From NCBI GenBank assembly GCA_012103535.1, contig WLWQ01000003.1, forward strand, positions 620,001 to 684,000: 64,000 bases of DNA. The letters are read 5' to 3'. Positions 53,263-62,339 of this stretch are shown piece after piece. The notes beneath the pieces are model-generated. The model was not told the origin of the DNA, did no database searches, and saw only the letters and a program-made list of their open reading frames with translations. This stretch comes from Pseudomonadales bacterium (lineage in GTDB: Bacteria > Pseudomonadota > Gammaproteobacteria > Pseudomonadales > Pseudohongiellaceae). A program made the translations under genes and the position numbers. How positions within the stretch are numbered: the first letter of the stretch is position 1; every line of letters begins with the position of its first letter.

Positions 53263-55659
53263 ATGAAATCTGTTCCAGTCAATTACGCTGCAAAAGCGAT
53301 ATTTTTGAGCCTGCTATTGGCGTCACCTGCTATTACAGCGCAGTCGCAGCTTCCGCAAATAACCCGTGTAGAAGAAGACAGCGCCAACATCCAGATTGAT
53401 GGTTTTCTCGATGAGTCCGTATGGGAGGATTTGCCGGTAATCGATGGCATGAAAATTATCGAGCCGGACACATTGGAAGATGCTCCTTACAAGACAGACA
53501 TTCGCTTCTTGTATACCGAGCAGGGCATGTACTTCGGTATTGTGAATCACCAACCGCCAGGTTCACTTGTTGCCCGCATGACCAATCGAGATTTCCGCTT
53601 GCCCCGTGATGGCATCGAAGTGCTTATTGATGCTTCCGGAGATGGACTCTATGGCTATCGTATTCGCCTGAATTTGGGTGACTCCATGACCGATATGTCT
53701 GTCTTGCCGGAACGGCAAACTAATTTGCAGTGGGATGGATCCTGGGATGGTCGCACTCAACCCATTGATGAAGGCTGGAGCGCAGAATTTTATGTGCCCT
53801 GGTCAATGATGCCTTTGCCCCAGGTAGAAAGTGTTCGACGCATTGGACTGGCGTTCGAAAGGGAATTAGGCGTGCGGGGTGAACGCTGGAGTACGCCGGC
53901 ATTACCGACAACGCTCAATGTTTATCTCTCTGGCTTCCAGAAATATGAACTGAGAGACATCGAACCAAGACGACAACTAACTATTTATCCATTTGCATCT
54001 TCTGTGTTCGATGGCATTCGGCATGATGTGGAAAATAAAATTGGTACGGACATTTATTGGCGACCCACTACCAACACATTGCTATCAGCAACATTGAATC
54101 CCGACTTCGGAACAGTGGAATCGGATGATGTCGTGGTAAATCTCACCGCATTTGAAACGTTCTTCCCAGAAAAACGAGCGTTCTTTTTAGAGGGGCAGGA
54201 CATTTTTAATACCTCGCCCCGTTCCCAGGCACAAGGCGTTCGTGGTCCTGGTGGGCCTATTTCACTGCTTAATACTAGAAGAATTGGTGGTGCCTCAAGC
54301 TACACTGTGCCCGACGCTGTTTCTGTAGTACCTACCGACTTGAGCCAACCTACGGATTTGCTTGGAGCGATAAAATTCACCGGACAAAATGGCGGTCTGC
54401 GTTACGGTACGTTATTGGCATCAGAAGATGATTCCGCAATTCGAGGCACAATGGCGGATGGCACACGCGTAGACCTTAAAGCCCAAGGACGAGATTTTAC
54501 TGTTGCTCGCCTACTCTATGAGGACACCAGTGCCGGTGGCAGGCGCTCATTCGGGTGGATGGGTACCGATGTCTCTCATCCTGATATTGATTCAACTGTT
54601 AATGCTATGGACGCCCATTTCTTTTCCGCAGACCAGCGCTGGGTTCTAGATGGCCAGTTCATGCACAGCGATGTAGATGGCGTAACTGGAACTGGATTTT
54701 TGGGAGACATTAATTTCATCCCGGAGCGAGGTGTACAACACAATATCACTGCTACCTATATCGATGACGAATTTGATATGAATGATTTGGGTTTTCTTTC
54801 CCGAAACTCACAGATTAATCTGGATTATAACTTTGCACTGACTCAGTCTGATGTCCCCGGATTAACTTCACGAACGACAACCTTTACTTCTGTGAATCAC
54901 TACAACACCGAAGGAAGTTCAGTATTGGCTGGCCATTTCGTTGGCAGGAGTTGGAACTATCTCAATAACGATAACTTCAGCGTTACCCTGCAATACTTCC
55001 CAAAAAGAATCGATGACCGCCTGGGAAGGGGGACCGGGGATTTTCGCATTCCAGAACGTTACGGCATGCGCGCCGGGTATACATCGGATCCAGCAAAATC
55101 GATTGCGTGGTCGCTTAATCTCGAAGCAAGTCAGGAAGATCTTGGCCCGGGAATTATTACAAGCGGTGCCGGTATTGTTTGGCGTCCCAACGATCGTTTT
55201 TCTTTTGACCTCGGTTTGAACTACACCGATCAGGAAGCGCTGTTAGTTCATATGGGTGATGGAAACTACACCAGTTTTGAAGCTCACCAATGGGCACCGC
55301 GTCTGGAATCAAATTACTTCATCTCATCCAAACAACAGTTTCGTATTAGCATGCAATGGAATTCATTGAAGGCTTTTGAAGATCGATTCTGGCAAGTGGA
55401 TCCTGATAGTCTAAGTCACCTACAACCAGTTGCGAATCCAGATAACGATCCCGATGACTTTGTCATTAGTCGACTCACATTCCAGGCAAGATATCGTTGG
55501 GAACTCGCGCCATTGTCAGATCTATTTGTCGTCTACACGCGCGGTTCAAACCTCCCTGGCAATAGCTTCTTCACCTTCCAGGATCTTTTCGAACAAGCCT
55601 GGAATGACCGCATCGTAGATTCTGTAGCCATTAAATTGCGCTATCGATTTGGTAGTTAG
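53263..55659 (+). CDS. DUF5916 outer-membrane protein with CBM9-like N-domain
   Basis: The protein has 798 residues from ATG 53263, chosen for its signal peptide (KSVPVNYAAKAIFLSLLLA, cleavage after TAQ near residue 27); an in-frame ATG further upstream at 53167 adds 32 unlikely residues. A carbohydrate-binding family 9-like domain comes first (IDGFLDESVWEDL, FLYTEQGMYFGIV, GIEVLIDASGDG, WSAEFYVPW; about 35-200). The DUF5916 barrel follows, with LNPDFGTVESDDVVVNLTAFETFFPEKR-like text (seen as FGTVESDD and FFPEKRAFFLEG) and a final RYRFGS. The family is of unknown function, probably carbohydrate or peptide related. Confidence 0.88.
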   Translation: MKSVPVNYAAKAIFLSLLLASPAITAQSQLPQITRVEEDSANIQIDGFLDESVWEDLPVIDGMKIIEPDTLEDAPYKTDIRFLYTEQGMYFGIVNHQPPGSLVARMTNRDFRLPRDGIEVLIDASGDGLYGYRIRLNLGDSMTDMSVLPERQTNLQWDGSWDGRTQPIDEGWSAEFYVPWSMMPLPQVESVRRIGLAFERELGVRGERWSTPALPTTLNVYLSGFQKYELRDIEPRRQLTIYPFASSVFDGIRHDVENKIGTDIYWRPTTNTLLSATLNPDFGTVESDDVVVNLTAFETFFPEKRAFFLEGQDIFNTSPRSQAQGVRGPGGPISLLNTRRIGGASSYTVPDAVSVVPTDLSQPTDLLGAIKFTGQNGGLRYGTLLASEDDSAIRGTMADGTRVDLKAQGRDFTVARLLYEDTSAGGRRSFGWMGTDVSHPDIDSTVNAMDAHFFSADQRWVLDGQFMHSDVDGVTGTGFLGDINFIPERGVQHNITATYIDDEFDMNDLGFLSRNSQINLDYNFALTQSDVPGLTSRTTTFTSVNHYNTEGSSVLAGHFVGRSWNYLNNDNFSVTLQYFPKRIDDRLGRGTGDFRIPERYGMRAGYTSDPAKSIAWSLNLEASQEDLGPGIITSGAGIVWRPNDRFSFDLGLNYTDQEALLVHMGDGNYTSFEAHQWAPRLESNYFISSKQQFRISMQWNSLKAFEDRFWQVDPDSLSHLQPVANPDNDPDDFVISRLTFQARYRWELAPLSDLFVVYTRGSNLPGNSFFTFQDLFEQAWNDRIVDSVAIKLRYRFGS

Positions 55660-55754
55660 CAGTATTTTGCTAGTGTAATTCAGCTCCTCTCTGTAAACTC
55701 ATGGTCATCTGTACTTGCTAGTTTCCACGCTAAAAGTAGTATGATGGTGATCCC

Positions 55755-56771
55755 ATGCGCAAATTGCTCTCACTTTTTCTTGTCTTATTTTCAGTAATGT
55801 CATCAACTCAATCTGCAGCCGACAAAATTGTTATTGCTCATCGTGGAGCTAGTGGCTATTTGCCGGAACACACACTTGAAGCTAAAGCCATGGCTTTTGC
55901 CATGGGTGCTGATTACATCGAGCAGGATGTAGTCATGACCAAAGACGATCATCTTATTGTCCTGCATGATATTACTCTGGATAGAACCACCGATGTTGCC
56001 GATCAGTATCCTAATCGAGCGCGGGATAACGGCCGATATTACGCCATCGATTTTACCCTTGAAGAAATTCGCGGGCTAAATGCAAGCGAAGGTTTTCGCC
56101 TCATTGATGGCGAAAGAGTTCAGGGTTATGAAAACAGATTTCCAATGGGCTCTTCTTCCTTTCGAGTGCCAACCTTCGAAGAAGAAATTCAAATGATTCA
56201 AGGGCTAAATAAGTCCACTGGAAACGACATTGGAATTTATCCCGAAATAAAGCAACCAGAATTTCATCGCGAGGAAGGGAAAGACATAAGTACCGCCGTG
56301 GTAAATATGCTTAAAGACTACAGTTATACAACAAAAGAAGACAAAGTATTTTTACAGACTTTTAGTTTCGCTGAATTAGAAATCATAAAATCGGAAATTC
56401 TACCCGCCGCCGCAATAGACATAAACTTGGTTCAATTGATCGGTGGCGAATCTTCTTATGCCTGGATGCTGGAAGCTGACGGTATGAGCAAGCTCGCCGA
56501 ATTCGCCGATGGAATTGGACCAGAGAAGGGTCTCGTTATAGAGCGTTCTTCGACCCGTGGTAATTTAAACATTACAGCGTTAGTCGAACGCGCCCATGCC
56601 GCAGGACTGCAAGTTCACCCTTACACCTATCGCCTGGATCCTGGTCAGGTTCCTGATTATGCAGAAGACTTTGAAGATTTGTTACAGCAACACTATTTCG
56701 AAGCGGACGTTGATGGCTTGTTTACCGACTTTCCTGATCGCGCGGTAAAGTTTTTGCAGGCTAACCAATAG
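55755..56771 (+). CDS. glpQ: Periplasmic glycerophosphodiester phosphodiesterase
   Basis: The 338-residue enzyme has a signal peptide (cleavage near residue 20-22) and the GDPD barrel motifs: AHRGASGYLPEHT with His29 and Arg30, YIEQDVVMTKD with Glu56 and Asp58, and VLHD with catalytic His71. Later, YPEIKQPEFH and the TDFPDRA end match GlpQ-type enzymes. It cleaves glycerophosphodiesters to glycerol-3-phosphate and an alcohol in the periplasm. Its last 11 bases overlap the convergent DUF7079-like gene. glpF, 1 kb away, fits a glycerol-use theme. Confidence 0.93.
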   Translation: MRKLLSLFLVLFSVMSSTQSAADKIVIAHRGASGYLPEHTLEAKAMAFAMGADYIEQDVVMTKDDHLIVLHDITLDRTTDVADQYPNRARDNGRYYAIDFTLEEIRGLNASEGFRLIDGERVQGYENRFPMGSSSFRVPTFEEEIQMIQGLNKSTGNDIGIYPEIKQPEFHREEGKDISTAVVNMLKDYSYTTKEDKVFLQTFSFAELEIIKSEILPAAAIDINLVQLIGGESSYAWMLEADGMSKLAEFADGIGPEKGLVIERSSTRGNLNITALVERAHAAGLQVHPYTYRLDPGQVPDYAEDFEDLLQQHYFEADVDGLFTDFPDRAVKFLQANQ

Positions 56772-57138
56772 TAGCGCGCCTTTTTTCCAAAATTAGTTTG
56801 GCGACTTTCTCCCAATCCTTGCCGATGTAGATTCGTGCAATCAATCCCCATTGCGGCTTAAACAAGCTTTTTATTGTTGATGACTTTTTGTTTTTATACT
56901 TACTGATCTTCTCGATTAGTTGCTCTTCGTCAAATCCGGTCCATTCACCAGCCACTGTCAATAGATTTGGCATACACACCGGCGCAACATCCTGATAAAG
57001 CATGTTTCTGATTTCTTCAACGGAATAGTCCGAATCTGCGCAGACATTACTAATCTGTTTCAAATGAATAGCGACATCGGTGTCCAGAAACAAATCCGAA
57101 AGTGCAACCCAAATTTCATGTTCTTTGTTCGCGCTCAC
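56761..57138 (-). CDS. DUF7079-like small protein
   Basis: The 125-residue protein has the pattern WVALSDLFLDTD...IRNMLYQDVAPVCMPNLL and AGEWTGFDEEQLIEKI, which I recall as the DUF7079 family of short cytoplasmic proteins with no known role. A basic C-terminal part (LFKPQWGLIARIYIGKDWEKVAKLI) follows. The start is ATG 57138. Its 3' end overlaps glpQ by 11 bases tail to tail, and it is divergent from the XRE regulator. Confidence 0.65.
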   Translation of the reverse strand: MSANKEHEIWVALSDLFLDTDVAIHLKQISNVCADSDYSVEEIRNMLYQDVAPVCMPNLLTVAGEWTGFDEEQLIEKISKYKNKKSSTIKSLFKPQWGLIARIYIGKDWEKVAKLILEKRRATIG

Positions 57139-57171
57139 TTGGTAATCTCAAATTTATAGCTTTTGCGGCAA

Positions 57172-57186
57172 ACTGTCGTATACAGT
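57172..57186. promoter_or_regulatory. Small inverted repeat upstream of the XRE regulator
   Basis: ACTGT and ACAGT flank CGTAT in the 114-bp gap between the divergent DUF7079-like and XRE-type genes. It is a possible operator for the XRE protein, but five-bp arms are weak evidence. Confidence 0.3.
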
Positions 57187-57252
57187 GCGTAGAAGTTTCG
57201 TAGATACTTACACGATAGTTTATCCAATTACTAGCGAACCGGAGAGTAAATA

Positions 57253-57816
57253 GTGAGCACTAGAATTGACAGTGAGCGCGTAAAGCTGTTGAGATTAAGT
57301 AAAGCCTGGACGCAGCAAAATCTAGCAGACAATGCGGTGATCAGTTTGAGATCAGTTCAGAGAATCGAAAGAGAAGGGCTTGCGTCACTTCAATCACGAG
57401 CTGCGATCGCCCATGCTTTTGGGATAGATCCTATTGAACTGGAAATTTCATCAGCTGACCACTCTTATCCAATAGAACAGCTTCTCTTTCTGTCATTGTT
57501 TGTATTCAGCAGTTTCTATTTTGGTCTATTAGCAATAGAGCCGGTTCTGGCGCGAGTTCCATTGTGGATGGTGCCTCTAATCCCGAGTCTTACGTTCTTA
57601 ATATTCGGGTCTATTTTGCAGTTTACTGATTCGCCGAGACAAAAATTGTTTTTGGAAATTCTGGGTTGTGTGTTTTTAGCAATGCTTTTGACCCCACCCA
57701 ATGCTGTAATGCAACTAAAATTGGCAGCAATGATGTTTGTAACTTATAAGATACTGGAGCTCTGCACTTCTTTTGCAGTTCGCTCGATTACTCAGAAACG
57801 AGTTTCTCTGAATTAG
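57253..57816 (+). CDS. Membrane-anchored XRE-family regulator
   Basis: The protein has 187 residues from GTG 57253 behind GGAGAG. Residues 7-62 are an XRE helix-turn-helix (LRLSKAWTQQNLADNAVISLRSVQRIERE, seen in parts such as WTQQNLADNA and VQRIERE), and four membrane helices follow (about 74-94, 99-121, 130-150 and 153-173). A DNA-binding domain fixed to the membrane suggests sensing in the bilayer. Its last four bases overlap the end of the convergent glpF gene. Function and target are unknown; the inverted repeat upstream is one candidate. Confidence 0.85.
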   Translation: MSTRIDSERVKLLRLSKAWTQQNLADNAVISLRSVQRIEREGLASLQSRAAIAHAFGIDPIELEISSADHSYPIEQLLFLSLFVFSSFYFGLLAIEPVLARVPLWMVPLIPSLTFLIFGSILQFTDSPRQKLFLEILGCVFLAMLLTPPNAVMQLKLAAMMFVTYKILELCTSFAVRSITQKRVSLN

Positions 57817-58523
57817 AAAGGCAAGAGTCTATACACCACAGCCGCAACTATAGAACCAAGAATAGGTCCTACTACTGGTACCCAGGCGTAACCCCAATTG
57901 CTTGAGCCTTTTCCTTTTATGGGTAGAACTGCGTGGGCAATTCTGGGTGCAAGATCTCTGGCAGGGTTAATGGCATAGCCGGTTGGCCCGCCCAGAGACA
58001 TACCGATACCGAATACCAAGAGTGCGACGGGCAGGGCACTAACGGCCCCGAGACCAACTTCTGGTTCGGCGATATACAACACCCCCAACACGAGAACAAA
58101 TGTGCCTAGCATCTCGGAGTAAATATTATTTATTGGATTGTTGATGGCCGGGCTGGTGCAAAAGACGCCTAATTTGGCACCGGTATCATCAGTTATGTCG
58201 AAATGCTCACGATACTGTAACCAAACACAAACCGCTGCCAGAAATGCACCGATAAACTGACCGGCTATATACATTGGCACTAAGGCCCAATCAAAATTAC
58301 CTGCAGTCGCCAGGCCAATAGTAACCGCGGGGTTTATGTGGGCCCCACTAATATCGCCGGCAACGAAAACCCCAACAAAAACCGCAATACCCCATCCCCA
58401 GGTGATAACCAAATAACCGCTGTCATAGCCCGCTGTGTTCTTGAGTACAACGTTGCAGCAAACACCAACACCTAGAGTAATGAGTAAAAAAGTTCCAAGG
58501 ATTTCCCCAATGAATAATTCCAT
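57813..58523 (-). CDS. glpF: Aquaglyceroporin (glycerol facilitator)
   Basis: The 236-residue channel has six membrane helices and both half-helix motifs, INPAVTIG (about residue 63) and INPARDLAPR (about 190). The aspartate after NPAR in the second motif marks the glycerol-conducting group, not water-only aquaporins. AGGAGG lies nine bases before the ATG. It is 35 bp downstream of the tannase-family gene and may share its message, and it lies near glpQ, consistent with uptake of glycerol released from phosphodiesters. Confidence 0.92.
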   Translation of the reverse strand: MELFIGEILGTFLLITLGVGVCCNVVLKNTAGYDSGYLVITWGWGIAVFVGVFVAGDISGAHINPAVTIGLATAGNFDWALVPMYIAGQFIGAFLAAVCVWLQYREHFDITDDTGAKLGVFCTSPAINNPINNIYSEMLGTFVLVLGVLYIAEPEVGLGAVSALPVALLVFGIGMSLGGPTGYAINPARDLAPRIAHAVLPIKGKGSSNWGYAWVPVVGPILGSIVAAVVYRLLPF

Positions 58524-58558
58524 GCTACTTCCCTCCTTTTTTTATTGTTTATTCTACG

Positions 58559-60049
58559 CTATGGGGCCTCGCACTGAAAATTTACTGGATCTCTATCACT
58601 TCCTGAGCCATCGTAAATAGCTTCTTCGGGGAAAGCGCAAAGGGGTCTGCCGCCATCAGGACTAAAATTTTCATCAAGAAAATTCGCTTGTAGAGAATCC
58701 GGAGCATCACCACTTTCTACCCATTCGTCCAGTGCATCGACAAAGCGGACATAAGAGGGTCCACGACCACCGGCGCAATGAAGTACACCTGGCATCATGA
58801 ACAAACGCACATCATCCGCAGCGCTTGCGTCGGATTCTAGAACTTCTTCATAGTAGCCAATGGTTCCCAAGGCTGTAATGGCTGCATCTGACCAGCCCTG
58901 ATACATGATGAGTTTGCCACCCTGGTCTCTAAATGCAGACAGGTCTGGGCTATTCGCTACCAGCGTGGGAGATACGGGTCTCGTATCATTCATGTATTCA
59001 TCCATGTTGTATCCGGAGTAATCGAATCCAGCATCATGAAACACCATGTACTTCATGAGTTCCGCTGCAAAAAAATGATGGGCATTAGGATAAGGATTTG
59101 GTGAATCCGGCTGTGCTCCGCCAGTAATCCATGCGGGCCAACCCCCTGCTTCTGCTTCACCGCCAAAAGGGAATCCGTAAAACAGTGAATTGCCTTGATT
59201 ATCAGTTGGTCCATCATAAACAACCTTAAGCGCCGCAATCTCCGATTCAGTAAAACAGGAATCATCATCGACAGCCGAACATGAGGGCAAATCGGTCACA
59301 TCAAAATTGCACGAAGTTGGATTATTAAGAATGCGATCTTGCAGTCCATCGTTTACATCGCATTGGTTGAGGTATTCCCTTTCAACAATTTCGAGTTCAC
59401 TTACTGAGAGTAGCGGATCTTGCAATTGCGCCGGATCAGGAAACATAGCCTGTTGAGTAGTTAAGAAACCGGCCATCAAACCAGTGAAATTGTATGCTGG
59501 TGCGCCTGCCACAATTCCATCGAAGTCGTTAGGATAGCGCTGCGCTTCCATTAGTGCCTGGCGACCGCCATTTGAACACCCGAAAAAGTAAGATCGGTCT
59601 ATAGAGTCTTCATAAAAGTCGGCAATCATTCTCTTTGACTCGACCGCAACTCGGTGCACACCGGCATGACCATAATTCGTAATACGCTCCAAATTATTGA
59701 GTGCCCAGTTCGCACCGAAGCCGCTATGTCCAGTGTTGGTGCTTACAGTGGCATAACCAGACTCCAACACACCTTGTTGCAGTGCTTGATTGCCGAGTGT
59801 TCCGGCAAATCCGCCGCCGCCGCCCATGACAAATTTTCCGTTCCAGGATTCGGGTAACCAGAGTCTAAACTGAAGCTCAGTTCCAATTACTCCTGTAATT
59901 TCACAGTGATTAACAGGATCGGATTTCTGTGAAATATCAGAAATTTCAATATCTACAATTCCGGAAAACAATTCTGTGTCACAATTTAATTGCGCAAAGC
60001 TTAAACTAGGGCACAGGAAATAGATGAGGCTAATCCATATTTTTTTCAT
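58559..60049 (-). CDS. Secreted tannase/feruloyl esterase-family hydrolase
   Basis: The 496-residue protein has a signal peptide ending SFA-Q (residue 20). The nucleophile motif is GCSNGG with Ser159, and the catalytic histidine is in PGVLHCAGG; a cysteine next to the serine and another next to the histidine give the CS-D-HC arrangement of the family, in which a disulfide ties the two together. It contains several other cysteines (CEITG, CNQCDV-like region, CFTESE), probably for a lid. It cleaves aromatic acid esters such as galloyl or feruloyl groups. It lies upstream of glpF with a 35-bp gap. Confidence 0.9.
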   Translation of the reverse strand: MKKIWISLIYFLCPSLSFAQLNCDTELFSGIVDIEISDISQKSDPVNHCEITGVIGTELQFRLWLPESWNGKFVMGGGGGFAGTLGNQALQQGVLESGYATVSTNTGHSGFGANWALNNLERITNYGHAGVHRVAVESKRMIADFYEDSIDRSYFFGCSNGGRQALMEAQRYPNDFDGIVAGAPAYNFTGLMAGFLTTQQAMFPDPAQLQDPLLSVSELEIVEREYLNQCDVNDGLQDRILNNPTSCNFDVTDLPSCSAVDDDSCFTESEIAALKVVYDGPTDNQGNSLFYGFPFGGEAEAGGWPAWITGGAQPDSPNPYPNAHHFFAAELMKYMVFHDAGFDYSGYNMDEYMNDTRPVSPTLVANSPDLSAFRDQGGKLIMYQGWSDAAITALGTIGYYEEVLESDASAADDVRLFMMPGVLHCAGGRGPSYVRFVDALDEWVESGDAPDSLQANFLDENFSPDGGRPLCAFPEEAIYDGSGSDRDPVNFQCEAP

Positions 60050-60230
60050 ACTTGTAGTACTCTTTTTCTATTTAGTTTGAATTAGTACTGCGGGGAAAAG
60101 AAGTCTCTTTTCTTGGTTTCTAACACTGTTGTTGAAAGCATACTATTTCATTTTCTCTACGTCAGCTATCAGGAATCAAGTTATAGCTCCTGATTTGTAT
60201 TCCGCCTATTTTACAACAAGCCATGATTGA

Positions 60231-61214
60231 CTAATCCATACCTGCTTGTTGTCGTACCCACCGAGCAGCCTGCTCATGGGTGCCGAACCACACGTCGCCT
60301 TTTGCTTTGATGTGATCGATTAATCCTTCTAAGGCAACCATACGAGAGCGATGGCCAATCACATGAGGGTGCATCGTCAGGAGAAACATCGTGCCTTCTT
60401 CCCAGGCCGCATCAAATTCGTCAATCCAAACTTGCATTACATCTCGTGGATTCATATAGCGTGCGCCTAAGGGATTAAATAGCGGTGCGTCATCAAGAAT
60501 CCATTCGACTGGCAATTCAACTACTCCGGTCGCTTCACCATTTTGCAGTAGCTCATAGGGACGGTCGTCGTGCATAAGTGAACTTTCATAAAGAAAACCT
60601 AACTCACGTACTATGTTTAAAGTATTTGGGCTGTGATTCCAGGATGGTGCGCGGTAGCCAACGGGTTGAATGCCGGTTATCTCTTCAATAGTGTCCATCG
60701 CCAGGCGCAATAAGCGTTCTTCAGTTTCACCATCGAGCACAGTATTCAATTCGTGAATCCAACCGTGCACTCCAATTTCGTGAAGTCCCGAGGACAGAAT
60801 TACATCAGCCTGTTCCGGTGCAATTTTCAAACTCCAGGCTGGGAAGAAGAACGTGGCCGGAATATTTTCTTCATTCATTAAACTAACAATCCGAGGCAGT
60901 GCAACACGAGAACCGTATTGACCCTGAGACAAGGGACCTATGTTTATTTCACCGGTACGTAAACCCTGGATCGTTTCGTTATCGACATCGTAAGAAAGTA
61001 GTACTGCGACTCTTGCATCACCCGGCCAGGAATCTGGGGTGAGGTCGCGGCCGGCTCGAACCTGGTTTACCTGGCTGAGTACGTATTCTTCGGGCCAGTT
61101 CCAGGGTTCATCGGGATTGACTGTCTGCGCGTAAGCGAATTGTGGTGAGCAAACCACAGCCAGTAAACAGACCGTTGGGAATCTGCAAAAGAATTTAGAA
61201 ATTTGAGTAAACAT
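60231..61214 (-). CDS. Secreted polysaccharide deacetylase-family protein
   Basis: The 327-residue protein has a signal peptide ending AYAQ (about residue 30) and a NodB-type domain: VAVLLSYDVDNET (about 69-81) holds the aspartate pair, and HEIGVHGWIHE (about 144) the two histidines of the metal site. YRAPSWNHSP and FLLTMHPHVIGHRSR complete the fold. It resembles the group that includes allantoinase PuuE and secreted deacetylases; the substrate is unknown. It is read away from the gene at 61308. Confidence 0.88.
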   Translation of the reverse strand: MFTQISKFFCRFPTVCLLAVVCSPQFAYAQTVNPDEPWNWPEEYVLSQVNQVRAGRDLTPDSWPGDARVAVLLSYDVDNETIQGLRTGEINIGPLSQGQYGSRVALPRIVSLMNEENIPATFFFPAWSLKIAPEQADVILSSGLHEIGVHGWIHELNTVLDGETEERLLRLAMDTIEEITGIQPVGYRAPSWNHSPNTLNIVRELGFLYESSLMHDDRPYELLQNGEATGVVELPVEWILDDAPLFNPLGARYMNPRDVMQVWIDEFDAAWEEGTMFLLTMHPHVIGHRSRMVALEGLIDHIKAKGDVWFGTHEQAARWVRQQAGMD

Positions 61215-61307
61215 AGCGCGCGGCCTTAATCGATTGCTAAGAGGTAGTCAGTATAATACTGTTCACTTTGGCAAAGCACAGCTCTATAACAATAACTAGT
61301 GATAGCC

Positions 61308-62330
61308 ATGCGCAATCTTGCTTCCTCAGCTAAATCTATTGTCGTCCTATCCATCTTATTGGCTGGCCTTGCAAGCTATAGCCAATCAAATCCTGACTAC
61401 GAAGTGCCAATGACCGAATATGGTCACCCAGATCTGCAAGGCCTATGGTCTGATCGCAGCAGAACACCGTTGGAACGCCCGGGGAACCTGGGCTCAAAGC
61501 GAGCCTACACCGAACAAGAAATAGCTGAATTGGTGCAATCGGCTGAACGTGGCGCCGAGCGCGCGAGTCAGCCTATAGATCCCAATCGCGGCGCACCGCC
61601 ATTAGGCGAGACGATAACCAACCAGCCAGATGCAAATTTCAATGGCTTTATTACTGACTATATTCCGGTAAATGGTGAGTACTTAACTTCACGCATAGTC
61701 TCAACGGAAAATGGCAGATTGCCTTTTAGAGACAGTGTTCCAATGGATATTTTTGCAAAGCGACGAGCCGCAGGTTTTGAGGAATTCGATGGGCCGGAAA
61801 ACCGTCCTGCTAATGAACGTTGCCTCGGCATTCCAGGCCAGCTACCTCTAGTAGTTCCATTACCGATCGATGGACCCTGGCGCAATATGCAAATCGTTCA
61901 GAATAGAGATTACGTTTTGATATACGGCGAATATCATGTGACTGCCCGTGTAGTGCGCTTAAATGGAAACCACCATGAACCTGCTTATCCAAAGTTTTAC
62001 GGTGATTCGATAGGGTATTGGGAAGGATCGACCTTAGTAGTACATACGAAATCTTTTAAGCCAGACCAATCGGATCGACGCATGCCTTCAAGTACTGCTT
62101 TGGAAATCATTGAACGCTTTACGCCAGTTTCAGAATCTGAAATGGTTTTCGAATATGAAATTACCGATCCTGAAATTTATTTGGAGCCTTTTACAGTTCG
62201 TCTAACACTGCAACGCATGCCGGCCGATCAAAAGCTTTACGAATCCGGCTGTCATGAAGGCAACTATTCACTTCCCAGCATTCTCGCCGGCGCTAGAAGG
62301 CAAGAGGCGGATGCTCGAGCCAATCGATAG
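61308..62330 (+). CDS. Secreted protein of unknown function
   Basis: The protein has 340 residues from ATG 61308; a GTG at 61299 adds three. A signal peptide ends near SYSQ (residue 26). The mature part opens with PDLQGLWSDRSRTPLERP and has a C-terminal beta domain (DSIGYWEGSTLVVHTKSF, followed by ALEIIERFTPVSESEMVFEYEI and EPFTVRLTLQRMP seen as separate strands) that recurs in many secreted proteins of marine proteobacteria and acidobacteria. No activity is known to me. It is 9 bp upstream of a class III CoA-transferase gene and probably in one operon. Confidence 0.78.
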   Translation: MRNLASSAKSIVVLSILLAGLASYSQSNPDYEVPMTEYGHPDLQGLWSDRSRTPLERPGNLGSKRAYTEQEIAELVQSAERGAERASQPIDPNRGAPPLGETITNQPDANFNGFITDYIPVNGEYLTSRIVSTENGRLPFRDSVPMDIFAKRRAAGFEEFDGPENRPANERCLGIPGQLPLVVPLPIDGPWRNMQIVQNRDYVLIYGEYHVTARVVRLNGNHHEPAYPKFYGDSIGYWEGSTLVVHTKSFKPDQSDRRMPSSTALEIIERFTPVSESEMVFEYEITDPEIYLEPFTVRLTLQRMPADQKLYESGCHEGNYSLPSILAGARRQEADARANR

Positions 62331-62339
62331 TCAATCACT

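Noticed and set aside
60095..60112. GAAAAGA/TCTTTTC hairpin between the tannase and deacetylase genes
   Set aside because: The stem is short and A/T-rich, lacks a clean T tract in the minus direction, and may be chance in a low-GC gap.
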